Below, one piece after another: positions 1 to 6,398 of a stretch of 64,000 bases of DNA. Source of the stretch: Candidatus Defluviibacterium haderslevense (GTDB taxonomy: Bacteria; Bacteroidota; Bacteroidia; Chitinophagales; Saprospiraceae); the NCBI GenBank assembly GCA_016712225.1, contig JADJRL010000003.1:3733501-3797500 (forward strand), in the 5' to 3' direction. The position numbers and the translations under genes are program-made. Within the stretch, counting starts at the first letter, position 1, and each line of letters begins with the position of its first letter. The notes under the pieces were generated by a model, which saw nothing but the letters and a program-made list of their open reading frames with translations, ran no database searches and was not told where the DNA came from.

Positions 1-132
1 TCTGAATTTATGGTTCTTAATGGAAAGATAGAATATAGAGGAACTGGTAATGATCAAACTAGAGTAAATGTGACTGCTGGAAGTCATACCATTACTTTGG
101 ACTTTAAAGCTAATACAGGTAGTGTAAATTAA
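1..132 (+). CDS. 3' end of a truncated CDS, unknown product
   Basis: Frame 1 is open from the first base to a TAA at 130-132, giving 43 C-terminal residues ending in VTAGSHTITLDFKANTGSVN. The alternating hydrophobic/polar pattern suggests a beta-sandwich or beta-rich surface module, but there is too little sequence to name a family. It is followed by a strong terminator, which supports it being a real gene end. The start lies outside the window. Confidence 0.6.
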   Translation, partial: SEFMVLNGKIEYRGTGNDQTRVNVTAGSHTITLDFKANTGSVN

Positions 133-160
133 TGAGTAATAAATTATTAAAGAATTAATA

Positions 161-195
161 AAAAAGCGAACCTAAAATGGGTTCGCTTTTTTTTT
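161..195. terminator. Bidirectional rho-independent terminator
   Basis: Stem AAAAAGCGAACC (161-172), loop TAAAAT, stem GGTTCGCTTTTT running into a T tract that ends at 195. The A-tract on one side and T-tract on the other allow it to serve both the truncated + strand gene and the convergent MFS gene on the - strand. Confidence 0.85.
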
Positions 196-207
196 GTAAT
201 TTGTATA

Positions 208-1512
208 CTATTCAGCCTTTATTCTCAAGCAAAGTAATGCAGCAACGCACATAAAAGCTCCGCCTAAAACAACAGCATAAAGACTATTGGAATCTAGAAC
301 ATGTTTCATAAACCAACCGAAACCAAGAGCAGCAATGATTTCAGGAATGACAATAAAGAAATTAAAAATACCCATGTATACACCAATTTTATTATTCGGT
401 AAATGTGGTGCAAAAATCGCATATGGCATTGATAATATACTGGTCCATGCTATACCTACTCCCGTCATAGTAATAAGCAAGCCATATTTATTTTGAATAA
501 AAAGCACAGACATTAATCCAATGCCTCCTGCTAACAAACAAATCATGTGAGCTTTTGAATTTGAAATTTTCTTTGCCAATTGGTTCAATATAAAGGCAAA
601 TAAAAAAGTTATTAATGAATAGAATCCAAACATAAGTCCACCCCAAGCAGCACCTTCTTTATATAATGGATCTTGAGGACTTTGTGCCCCAAATACATGA
701 GTTGCCACAGCGTCTCCAAAATAGAACCACATGAGAAATAAACCCATCCATGAAAAAAATTGAACCAACGCAATTTTAGACATGACTGAAGGCATGGTCT
801 TAATATTATTTATAATATCAATAAATCCATCTATGGTTTTTTGTAAGGCAGATTTTTTTTCTGGGCTTTGAATTGAAGATTCTATTGGTGGATATTCCTT
901 GGTTGTTAAAATGGTATAAAGTATGGCCCCAATAAAAACTAATGCCCCGATATAAAAAGAATATCTAACGGTCTCAGGAATAGCTTGGTCATTGGTGTCG
1001 GTTAAACCCATAACATGAGTAAAAATCCAAGGCATGGAGGATGCTATAACAGCGCCTAAACCAATGAAAAAACTTTGCATGGTGAATCCTGCAGCTTGTT
1101 GTTTTTTAGGCAACATATCTGAGACGAAGGCTCTGAACGGTTCCATGCTTATGTTTATCGATGCATCTAAAATCCATAATAACCCAGCAGCCATCCATAA
1201 TGCAGAACAATTGGGCATTGCAAGTAAAGCTAAACTTGATAAAATGGCTCCAACTAAAAAATAGGGTTTTCTTCTTCCAAATCTATTCCAGGTATGGTCT
1301 GACATATAGCCAATGATGGGTTGCACTAGCAATCCAGTCATTGGTGCTGCCAGCCAAAGCAATGGTATCTGATCCCCTGAAGCGCCTAGGTATCGATATA
1401 TGGAACTCATATTTGCCATCTGAAGTCCCCAACCGAATTGAATTCCTAGAAATCCAAAACTCATATTCCAAATTTGCCAAAAACTTAGTTCCGGTTTATT
1501 AACATTATCCAT
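208..1512 (-). CDS. MFS transporter, SLC45/GPH-like (sugar transporter)
   Basis: A 434-residue integral membrane protein with about 12 hydrophobic segments. The loop at residues 68-82 (GYMSDHTWNRFGRRK) is the MFS motif A as seen in the SLC45/sucrose and glycoside-cation symporter branches. Length is normal for the family. Members usually take up disaccharides such as maltose or sucrose with protons; the substrate here is inferred only. It is transcribed alone, from a -7 element at 1542-1549, toward the shared terminator at 161-195. No sugar-processing gene is adjacent in the window, so the pathway cannot be assigned. Confidence 0.85.
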   Translation of the reverse strand: MDNVNKPELSFWQIWNMSFGFLGIQFGWGLQMANMSSIYRYLGASGDQIPLLWLAAPMTGLLVQPIIGYMSDHTWNRFGRRKPYFLVGAILSSLALLAMPNCSALWMAAGLLWILDASINISMEPFRAFVSDMLPKKQQAAGFTMQSFFIGLGAVIASSMPWIFTHVMGLTDTNDQAIPETVRYSFYIGALVFIGAILYTILTTKEYPPIESSIQSPEKKSALQKTIDGFIDIINNIKTMPSVMSKIALVQFFSWMGLFLMWFYFGDAVATHVFGAQSPQDPLYKEGAAWGGLMFGFYSLITFLFAFILNQLAKKISNSKAHMICLLAGGIGLMSVLFIQNKYGLLITMTGVGIAWTSILSMPYAIFAPHLPNNKIGVYMGIFNFFIVIPEIIAALGFGWFMKHVLDSNSLYAVVLGGAFMCVAALLCLRIKAE

Positions 1513-1541
1513 TTTGTAGATATTGATTGATTAATGAAAAT

Positions 1542-1549
1542 CAAATGTA
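1542..1549 (-). promoter_or_regulatory. -7 element (TACATTTG) of the MFS gene
   Basis: On the minus strand this reads TACATTTG, matching the Bacteroidota -7 consensus TAnnTTTG, 29 nt upstream of the start codon at 1512. No convincing -33 TTG at the usual spacing was seen. Confidence 0.5.
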
Positions 1550-1691
1550 AACAAATTATTAATCTCAGAAGATATTACCAATTATTATGATATTTGTAGG
1601 ATGAGGATTTGTACTAACTTTATGAATTTGATAATAAAACGTTACTAATATTTCTAAAAATTCAAATAAATCATCATGTCGAATACTACAA

Positions 1692-2026
1692 ATGATTTGC
1701 GCTATTGAAAAATCAAGAAGAAAAGGAATTGTAGGAGTAGGAATAACTAACCTGCTGGCTTCTGTTTGGAGGTGGTTGGATCCTAAGGATCTAAATGAGT
1801 TGGGAAGGCAAAGTGAAGAAATTCTAGATTATAGAACTTATGTTTCTGAAGCTAGTGGTAGTTTTTCTGGATTGGGTAGCAAAATAAAAATGCGAAGAAG
1901 TTAGATAAATTAGAAATAACACTTTTTTATCCAATAAGAGATACAAATTCTTCTAGATTAATTTTTGAAGCAGATGGCAGAGGTAGAAAAATTAGTTTTA
2001 ATTCTGATGAAATAAAAAAGAAATAA
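1692..2026 (+). pseudogene. Frameshifted small ORF, unknown product
   Basis: An ATG at 1692 opens a 70-residue frame ending GLGSKIKMRRS at 1904. Adding one A in the AAAAA run near 1889-1893 lets the frame continue as NAKKLDKLEITLFYPIRD and on through EADGRGRKISFNSDEIKKK to a TAA at 2024-2026. This is 3 nt before the next gene at 2030, a normal operon spacing. The continuity and the tight junction suggest a ~111-codon gene broken by a 1-nt deletion, or an assembly indel. I recognise no family. Its place directly upstream of a YwqK-like lipoprotein would fit a toxin-immunity remnant, but that is inference. Confidence 0.4.
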
Positions 2027-2029
2027 TTT

Positions 2030-2614
2030 ATGAAAAAATTAGTTTTGTTAATTTTAATCTCTGGATGTTTAAAGGATACTAATAATAATATTCTTAAAAC
2101 AAAATTTATTAATTCAGAAATTCATTATATTAAAAATGTTGGAAAAAATAAATATCAAGAAATAGTATTTGATAGTCTCCAGCGATTATTAGCTTTAAAG
2201 ACAATGCTTAATAATAATAGAACAGATATAATTTATTTTACAGATTCTGGGACGATTGATTCGAAATTAATGTTTAACGATAAAGGTCAATTAGATGGCA
2301 AATGTTATTATTTTTATCCGAGTAATATTCTTAAATCAATAATTACTTATAAATCAGGTATTAAAATTGGTGTGGGTGAGGAGTTTTATGAAAGATCAGG
2401 CATTTTAAAAACAAGGTACTATTATGATATGCAAGGAACTTATTATTTTGCTGAGGTATTTTCAGATTCGACTAAGGATAAAAACATTACTTTTAATCCT
2501 AATAATCCAAGCTCATACAACTTAATTAAAAAGAATATTGATGGAGAAGACAAAGAATACCTTTTAAAACAAATGATAAAAATAGGACTTGATAGTTTAA
2601 AGCAAATACATTGA
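2030..2614 (+). CDS. Lipoprotein with YwqK/MORN-like repeats
   Basis: A 194-residue protein with a short lipoprotein signal (MKKLVLLILISGC, lipobox ISGC, Cys13). Residues about 75-160 hold repeated strand-turn units around G-x-x-x-G-x-x-x-x-F-Y, such as GQLDGKCYYFYPSN and the following GVGEEFYERSGILKTRYYYD. This resembles the YwqK family (annotated as toxin-antitoxin system antitoxin) and MORN repeats. YwqK-type proteins are often encoded beside contact-dependent toxins and may act as immunity partners. That role is only inferred here, from the damaged ORF upstream and the surrounding island. Base composition is AT-rich like its neighbours. Confidence 0.6.
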   Translation: MKKLVLLILISGCLKDTNNNILKTKFINSEIHYIKNVGKNKYQEIVFDSLQRLLALKTMLNNNRTDIIYFTDSGTIDSKLMFNDKGQLDGKCYYFYPSNILKSIITYKSGIKIGVGEEFYERSGILKTRYYYDMQGTYYFAEVFSDSTKDKNITFNPNNPSSYNLIKKNIDGEDKEYLLKQMIKIGLDSLKQIH

Positions 2615-2935
2615 ATATGCAAGTTTTATATCTCTGATGGCGTCAATTTTCTAACTTGTGCCTTACGAAAATCCGATAAATATTACTTTTGCTACCAACA
2701 AGGCAGTATATTGTGACTGACTTAACTTATAATTTATGCTCTTGTCAACTTTCCGATAACCAAGCTCCAAATTTGAATAATAAAAATAAACTAAAGCTGT
2801 TCAGAATACTACAAGAAATGATGGTCTAGGAATTGAATCTGTAATTAACAATTACTTTAGTATCAAGTGAAATGAGTAAAATAAATAAAATTTCTGAGTT
2901 CACAATAGAAAAACTAATTGAAGAAAAGAAAGGAA
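2615..2935. other. Intergenic stretch with one repeat copy and coding debris
   Basis: It contains copy A of the dispersed repeat (2634-2686). Past it lie short open fragments, for example a stop-terminated frame reading NTTRNDGLGIESVINNYFSIK at about 2805-2870 and a 27-codon ORF at 2872-2955 (MSKINKISEFTIEKL...). Neither has recognisable homology, and the second overlaps the start of the next ORF. It looks like decayed accessory sequence rather than a functional gene. Confidence 0.4.
2634..2686 (+). repeat. Dispersed ~55 bp repeat, copy A
   Basis: Reads CTGATGGCGTCAATTTTCTA and continues AACTTGTGCC..ACGAAAATCC..GATAAATATTAC. It matches the consensus of copies B, C and G with scattered changes. 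The hairpin CAAGTT/AACTTG carries one mismatch here (CAATTT). Confidence 0.75.
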
Positions 2936-3127
2936 ATGAATTGTATTATATTTGAAAAAATTATAGGTATAATCCTAATGTATTTTAGTTTCAAACTTTT
3001 TAAATTGGGTATAAATTCTAGGGATGGAGGTAATGATTATATTACAAACATAAGATCAATTGGAGCTGCAATATTAATGTTCATAACTGGGTTAGTTTTA
3101 ATATTTTCATCAGAGAAAATCTTTTAA
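2936..3127 (+). CDS. Small two-helix membrane protein, unknown
   Basis: A 63-residue protein with two hydrophobic segments separated by a polar loop (KLGINSRDGGNDYITNIRS). The frame is open from a TTG at 2918, but the ATG at 2936 gives a cleaner start directly at the first hydrophobic stretch (MNCIIFEKIIGIILMYFSF). I recognise no family. Small membrane proteins like this are common among immunity genes in Bacteroidota toxin islands, which fits the context but is not shown by the sequence. Confidence 0.4.
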   Translation: MNCIIFEKIIGIILMYFSFKLFKLGINSRDGGNDYITNIRSIGAAILMFITGLVLIFSSEKIF

Positions 3128-3231
3128 ATTTACCAGCTCGCTTTAATGATCTAAAATATGTTTATGATAAGATTATTTAGAAATTTGAAGAGAAGAAGTT
3201 AAACTATTTTATATTTATAAATATTAAAAGC

Positions 3232-3657
3232 ATGAATGAAGAAATAGCAATATTTGAAAGTAAAAATGCTGTAACAGTAAGTTGGATTATTTATCTTTTA
3301 TTTGCTGTGTTTCTAATATATGCAATATATGATTCTAGTATAATAATGTCAATAATTTTGATTTTTGCTGGAGTTATTGGGTTTGTTATGCTGGAAGAAA
3401 TTGCATATAGGTGCTATGTGAGCAATGATAAGCTTATTTTTGATTATGCAATTTTGCCAAGCACAACTTATCCACTCAATGAAATCAAATCAATTATAAT
3501 TTACCGGTCTAGGTATTCAAGAGAAAGGAGCTATTTTGCTATCGAAGATAAAAATTCAAAAATAAAGTGCCAATTTATATCTTTTAGAGAAAGTGAAGTT
3601 CTTGAGGGTATACATTATTTTAATAGTATTGGAATATATAGTGAGCTCAAGACTTAA
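3232..3657 (+). CDS. Membrane protein with two N-terminal helices and a beta-rich tail, unknown
   Basis: A 141-residue protein. Residues about 15-56 form two closely spaced transmembrane helices. Residues 60-141 form a strand-rich tail (RCYVSNDKLIFDYAILPSTTYPLNEIKSIIIY...) that looks like a bacterial PH-like or YdbT-like domain facing the cytoplasm. This layout is frequent in small Bacteroidota membrane proteins of unknown role and in immunity proteins. It is immediately followed by a tandem of the dispersed repeat (3706-3834). Confidence 0.5.
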   Translation: MNEEIAIFESKNAVTVSWIIYLLFAVFLIYAIYDSSIIMSIILIFAGVIGFVMLEEIAYRCYVSNDKLIFDYAILPSTTYPLNEIKSIIIYRSRYSRERSYFAIEDKNSKIKCQFISFRESEVLEGIHYFNSIGIYSELKT

Positions 3658-3705
3658 TTGTTGAACTTCTAGTGAATCTGGTAATAATTTTATTCCTAGT
3701 TGGCC

Positions 3706-3760
3706 CTGCTGGCGTCAAGTTTCTAACTTGTGCCCAACGAAAATTCAATAAATATTTCCC
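3706..3760 (+). repeat. Dispersed ~55 bp repeat, copy B (first unit of a tandem)
   Basis: Begins CTGCTGGCGTCAAGTTTCTA and includes AACTTGTGCCCAACGAAAAT and an AATAAATATTTCC end. The hairpin is a perfect CAAGTT-TCT-AACTTG. It is followed directly by copy C, with GGCGTC recurring 55 bp later. Confidence 0.9.
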
Positions 3761-3814
3761 TTGCTGGCGTCAAGTTTCTAACTTGTGCCCAATGAAAATT
3801 CAATAAATATTTCC
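3761..3814 (+). repeat. Dispersed ~55 bp repeat, copy C (second tandem unit)
   Basis: Nearly identical to copy B (CAATGAAAATT in place of CAACGAAAATT), head-to-tail with it. The perfect CAAGTT-TCT-AACTTG hairpin is kept. Confidence 0.9.
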
Positions 3815-3834
3815 TAGCTGGCATCAAGTCTCCC
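3815..3834 (+). repeat. Dispersed repeat, truncated copy D
   Basis: TAGCTGGCATCAAGTCTCCC matches only the first ~20 bp of the repeat, at the expected ~55 bp phase after copy C, then the similarity stops. Confidence 0.65.
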
Positions 3835-3950
3835 CTATAGTATTGATAAAAATTACGTGGAAACAAATTTGCAAATAATAACATTTTGATCAGCTAACTA
3901 TCAGTATCAAAACTATAATTAAAAATGAATAAAGATGTATATCTTGATAA

Positions 3951-5186
3951 TTATTTATCAGTAGTAATACCTAATTCTTTTTGCATTTTTTTTAGCATTT
4001 CATAATTATAAGTATTTCCATTACTATATAATTCTAGCAAAACATGTTTTGTCATTTTTAATATATCCATATCTTTGCTTTTTTTTAAAATTTCTTTTAA
4101 AAAATCAATAGTGGATTTGCTTGGAACTAACTTGCACAATTCAATGTAAAATAATTTTTTAACTTTAGTATTTTTTTTATTATAATATTCCTGAATTAAA
4201 AAAAGTAATCCAATGTTTTTGCCGTTGGGCGTAAGGGTAAGAGCTGAAAACCAATTTAAATTATTTAAGTCACAGCAATATTTTTTAATACCATCTCTTT
4301 TGAATAAATACTCTAAAAATGCAACATCAATTGTGTCAAGCTGAAACCCAAGAGTTATCCAACTAAAATTATAACAATTAAAATTATCGATATTGGTAAA
4401 TATTGCTGACTTGTATCGACTAGACTTATTAAAATTAAAATAATCTCCTGCATCAACAAAAAAAGAAAAAAGTGTAATGTTAGTTTGATTATCATAAAGA
4501 AATAGAGAATCATATGCAACTCCTTTGCTATTTACTATATCATTTACATAAAATGGTTCATATGTTTCCATATTTTCATTTAAAATGGATTTAATGTCTA
4601 ACTTATTGAATGAATAATAATTTCCATAGTCTTTAAAACTTTCTATTAATGAATAATAGGTATTGCCCATTGATAGTTTTATTAATGCTGAATCGTTTTT
4701 GTATATTTTATTATATATTTGTAAATGATATGCATACTTCAAAAATTCATATTGTTTATTTGTCTCGGGATACAATTCTTTAAGTTGTATAACAAATAAA
4801 TTTTTAATTAAATTTTGAAGAACATTCTCTGAGCCATGTAGATTTCTATATTGACCAGAAATGTCCCGATTCCAATCTAATCTAAATAAACTATCATAAA
4901 TTGATAAAATTATTTTCAACTCTGTAAAATCGGAATAATTGCATTTAATTCTAATTTCTTGACAAATTTGATTTATTATTATTGGATCTGGATGATTCTT
5001 TTTTGCAAAGATAGAATCCAATTTACCGTTTATTGAAACATCTGAAATTCCATAAAAATATTTTAAATCTTCAAAAGAATTAGATACGTTTAATTCAGCT
5101 TTTAATTTTTTTATTAAGTTAATGTTTTCTTGACAGTTCAATCTAATATTTACAATTATGCTAAGTAATAAAAATAGATATTTCAT
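3951..5186 (-). CDS. Secreted protein of unknown function, possibly alpha-helical
   Basis: The open frame runs from an ATG at 5279, but its first 31 codons are antisense repeat sequence (SLGTSCKLTLPGK comes from repeat copy E). The better start is the ATG at 5184-5186, giving 411 residues with a classical signal peptide (MKYLFLLLSIIVNIRLNCQ). The mature part has no family I recognise. Its C-terminus (FLKEILKKSKDMDILKMTKHVLLELYSNG) looks like HEAT or TPR-type helical pairs. Codon use is very AT-rich. It sits between repeat copies D and E, inside the accessory island. An immunity or surface role cannot be decided from the sequence. Confidence 0.55.
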   Translation of the reverse strand: MKYLFLLLSIIVNIRLNCQENINLIKKLKAELNVSNSFEDLKYFYGISDVSINGKLDSIFAKKNHPDPIIINQICQEIRIKCNYSDFTELKIILSIYDSLFRLDWNRDISGQYRNLHGSENVLQNLIKNLFVIQLKELYPETNKQYEFLKYAYHLQIYNKIYKNDSALIKLSMGNTYYSLIESFKDYGNYYSFNKLDIKSILNENMETYEPFYVNDIVNSKGVAYDSLFLYDNQTNITLFSFFVDAGDYFNFNKSSRYKSAIFTNIDNFNCYNFSWITLGFQLDTIDVAFLEYLFKRDGIKKYCCDLNNLNWFSALTLTPNGKNIGLLFLIQEYYNKKNTKVKKLFYIELCKLVPSKSTIDFLKEILKKSKDMDILKMTKHVLLELYSNGNTYNYEMLKKMQKELGITTDK

Positions 5187-5216
5187 TTTTTCTTCCAATT
5201 TTTTCCTGGTATTTTT

Positions 5217-5277
5217 CCCTGGTAGCGTCAGTTTGCAACTTGTGCCCAACGAAAATATATAAGTTAAATTTATTTCC
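5217..5277 (+). repeat. Dispersed repeat, copy E (divergent 3' half)
   Basis: CCCTGGTAGCGTCAGTTTGC then AACTTGTGCCCAACGAAAAT; the 3' end is expanded to TAAGTTAAATTTATTTCC. It overlaps the antisense 5' extension of the 3951-5186 gene, which argues against the longer start. Confidence 0.8.
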
Positions 5278-5338
5278 ACTAGCTGGTATCAAGTCTCCAA
5301 CTTGTGCCCAACAAATATAAAATTTAAATTTATTTCAG
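5278..5338 (+). repeat. Dispersed repeat, copy F (tandem with E)
   Basis: CTAGCTGGTATCAAGTCTCC then AACTTGTGCCCAAC and an AAATTTAAATTTATTTCAG end. E and F share the same derived AAATTTATTTC end, so they probably arose by local duplication. The hairpin is reduced to CAAGT/ACTTG. Confidence 0.8.
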
Positions 5339-5440
5339 TAAATTTTCAATTCGATCCAAATGAATGCTCAACCATGACATAAAGTATTCTTCATTAAGGA
5401 TTGCAAATAATTTAAGTTTAACATTTTCAATTGTAGTCAT
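5330..5440 (-). CDS. Tiny antitoxin-like ORF (36 aa)
   Basis: The minus-strand ATG at 5438-5440 opens a 36-codon frame, MTTIENVKLKLFAILNEEYF and onward to ...RIENLLK, with its stop at 5330-5332 inside the end of repeat copy F. The N-terminal pattern (MTT-x-x-x-K-x-x-L-x-x-I-L) resembles the short addiction-module antitoxins that precede RelE-like toxins in Bacteroidota. No toxin gene follows; the repeat begins at its end instead. It may be a remnant cut by the repeat, or chance. Confidence 0.3.
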   Translation of the reverse strand: MTTIENVKLKLFAILNEEYFMSWLSIHLDRIENLLK

Positions 5441-5484
5441 CAAAAAAAATCTAAAAATCAGTTTCTAAATAAGCAAAATATATT

Positions 5485-5682
5485 TTAGGCAAAATCATTT
5501 TTATCTAGTCCTGCCTGTTTAAGTATGGCAAGGAATGTTCCTTTTTTCATGTCTTTGCCACCGTGTAAAGGTACAATAACGGTTATGTTAGTAATAGGAT
5601 TGTAAAACAAATGGTGAGAGCCTTTGGAACGTTTGAAAATATAGCCATGTTGTTCTAAAATTTTAATTAGGTGTTTAGGGTT
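5485..5682 (-). pseudogene. hicA: HicA-like mRNA interferase toxin, 5' end lost to a repeat
   Basis: The minus-strand frame ending at TAA 5485-5487 reads NPKHLIKILEQHGYIFKRSK, then GSHHLFYNPITNITVIVPLH, then GGKDMKKGTFLAILKQAGLD and KNDFA. This is the full HicA dsRBD-like core, including the catalytic His in KGSHH, the VPLHGGKD strand and the KGTLxxILKQAG C-terminal helix. Upstream, the frame runs into repeat copy G and hits a stop at 5713 with no start codon, so the usual first ~8-10 residues and the ATG are gone. HicA toxins cleave mRNA. This copy is probably not translated unless an unusual start is used. Confidence 0.7.
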
Positions 5683-5936
5683 CCCCTGCTGGCCCCTGCT
5701 GGCGTCAAGTTGCTAACTTGTGCCCAACGAAAATTCAATAAATATTTCTTGCTATCGTCAGGTATAGCTACGCCTCTTTCCTGCAACTCTTCAATATACA
5801 ATTCAATAGCTTCTTTAGCCATAGAGATAGCTTCGTCCACATCTTCACCATAAGTGATACAGCCAGGCAATGCAGGGACTAAAACAGTATACCCACCTTC
5901 AGGCTCCTTGTGTAAATGAATTTTGTATGTGTACAT
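5667..5936 (-). CDS. hicB: HicB-like antitoxin with repeat-derived C-terminus
   Basis: Residues 1-62 (MYTYKIHLHKEPEGGYTVLV... to AIPDDS) are a typical HicB partial-RNase-H domain, with the conserved PALPGCITYGEDVDEAI stretch and the AKEAIELYIEEL helix. After PDDS the protein enters repeat copy G, and its last 27 residues (KKYLLNFRWAQVSNLTPAGA...) are translated repeat plus out-of-frame hicA sequence. The normal HicB tail is missing. HicB neutralises HicA and represses its own operon. The toxin-binding fold may survive, but the operon junction is destroyed. A -7 element lies at 6010-6017 and an inverted repeat at 5973-5993. Confidence 0.75.
   Translation of the reverse strand: MYTYKIHLHKEPEGGYTVLVPALPGCITYGEDVDEAISMAKEAIELYIEELQERGVAIPDDSKKYLLNFRWAQVSNLTPAGASRGTLNT
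5682..5749 (+). repeat. Dispersed repeat, copy G, at the hicB/hicA junction
   Basis: TCCCCTGCTGGCCCCTGCTG then GCGTCAAGTTGCTAACTTGT, CAACGAAAATTCAATAAATA and a TTTC end. The CCCCTGCTGGC head is duplicated. The hairpin CAAGTT-GCT-AACTTG is intact with a changed loop. It replaces the 3' end of hicB and the 5' end of hicA. Confidence 0.85.
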
Positions 5937-5972
5937 ATTTCTGAATTGTTTATATAAATGACTGATCTTACG

Positions 5973-5993
5973 AGTGCTTTAAGATTTAGCACT
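5973..5993. promoter_or_regulatory. Inverted repeat downstream of the hicB promoter, possible HicB operator
   Basis: AGTGCT (5973-5978), a 9-nt spacer, then AGCACT (5988-5993). It lies between the hicB -7 box and the hicB start, where an autorepressor would bind. HicB autoregulation is known for the family; this specific site is inferred. Confidence 0.3.
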
Positions 5994-6009
5994 TGCTGAA
6001 CCGTTGATG

Positions 6010-6017
6010 CAAAGTTA
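6010..6017 (-). promoter_or_regulatory. -7 element (TAACTTTG) upstream of hicB
   Basis: The minus strand reads TAACTTTG, an exact TAnnTTTG match, 74 nt from the hicB start. The leader between them contains the 5973-5993 inverted repeat. Confidence 0.45.
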
Positions 6018-6087
6018 AGCTTTTTGATAAGGATTGGCAATAAGTTGTAGAATTTACAATTGTAAACTGTTTGTTTGATTTATTTTT

Positions 6088-6165
6088 CCTTGTTGGTCAA
6101 GTTTTCCGATACTCCGATTTACACAGGTGCAACTTGCGCCCAACTAAAACCCGATAAATAATTCC
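6088..6165 (+). repeat. Dispersed repeat, copy H, with enlarged hairpin loop
   Basis: CCTTGTTGGTCAAGTT is followed by a 27-nt loop, then AACTTGCGCCCAACTAAAAC and a GATAAATAATTCC end. The CAAGTT/AACTTG arms are kept although the 3-nt loop has grown to 27 nt. This is good evidence that the stem itself is under constraint. Confidence 0.65.
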
Positions 6166-6219
6166 ATTATTAAGTTCGAATTCATCTTTAGTACAAAGGG
6201 TGAAATCACTTAATAAATA

Positions 6220-6232
6220 GGGAAAAACACCC
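6220..6232. promoter_or_regulatory. GGG-AAAAACA-CCC element upstream of the toxin-23-like gene
   Basis: GGGAAAAACACCC lies 167 nt upstream of the ATG at 6399. It resembles the GGG/CCC inverted elements at 60308-60317 and 63871-63882, which also sit about 100-160 nt upstream of starts. The function is unknown; it may be a regulator site. Confidence 0.3.
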
Positions 6233-6398
6233 TTGTTGGATATGTAAATACATGAGCATATTTGTGCCTAAATTTTAATTTAATCTAGATTGAAAGGTTC
6301 AACTTGATAATCTTTTGAATTAAATTTATATCTTGTAAAAGATTGGATGTATTGTAAATATTTGTATTGATGGCTTTTATGGATCAAAAAACAACCGT

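Larger units (their letters stand above)
5937..6398. other. Intergenic region: hicB promoter, repeat copy H, AT-rich leader
   Basis: It holds the hicB -7 box and a candidate operator, repeat copy H (6088-6165), the GGG/CCC element at 6220-6232 and an AT-rich upstream region for the 6399 gene. No ORF of note was seen on either strand. Confidence 0.6.

Noticed and set aside
1034..1264. 76-codon + strand ORF inside the MFS gene
   Set aside because: Antisense shadow of the transporter's conserved helices.
2872..2955. 27-codon ORF MSKINKISEFTIEKL... before the small membrane protein
   Set aside because: Short, no recognisable family and overlapping the next ORF; recorded only within the intergenic description.
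3706..3834. Tandem ~55 bp units considered as a CRISPR array
   Set aside because: The units are contiguous without variable spacers, other copies are scattered singly, and no cas genes are present.
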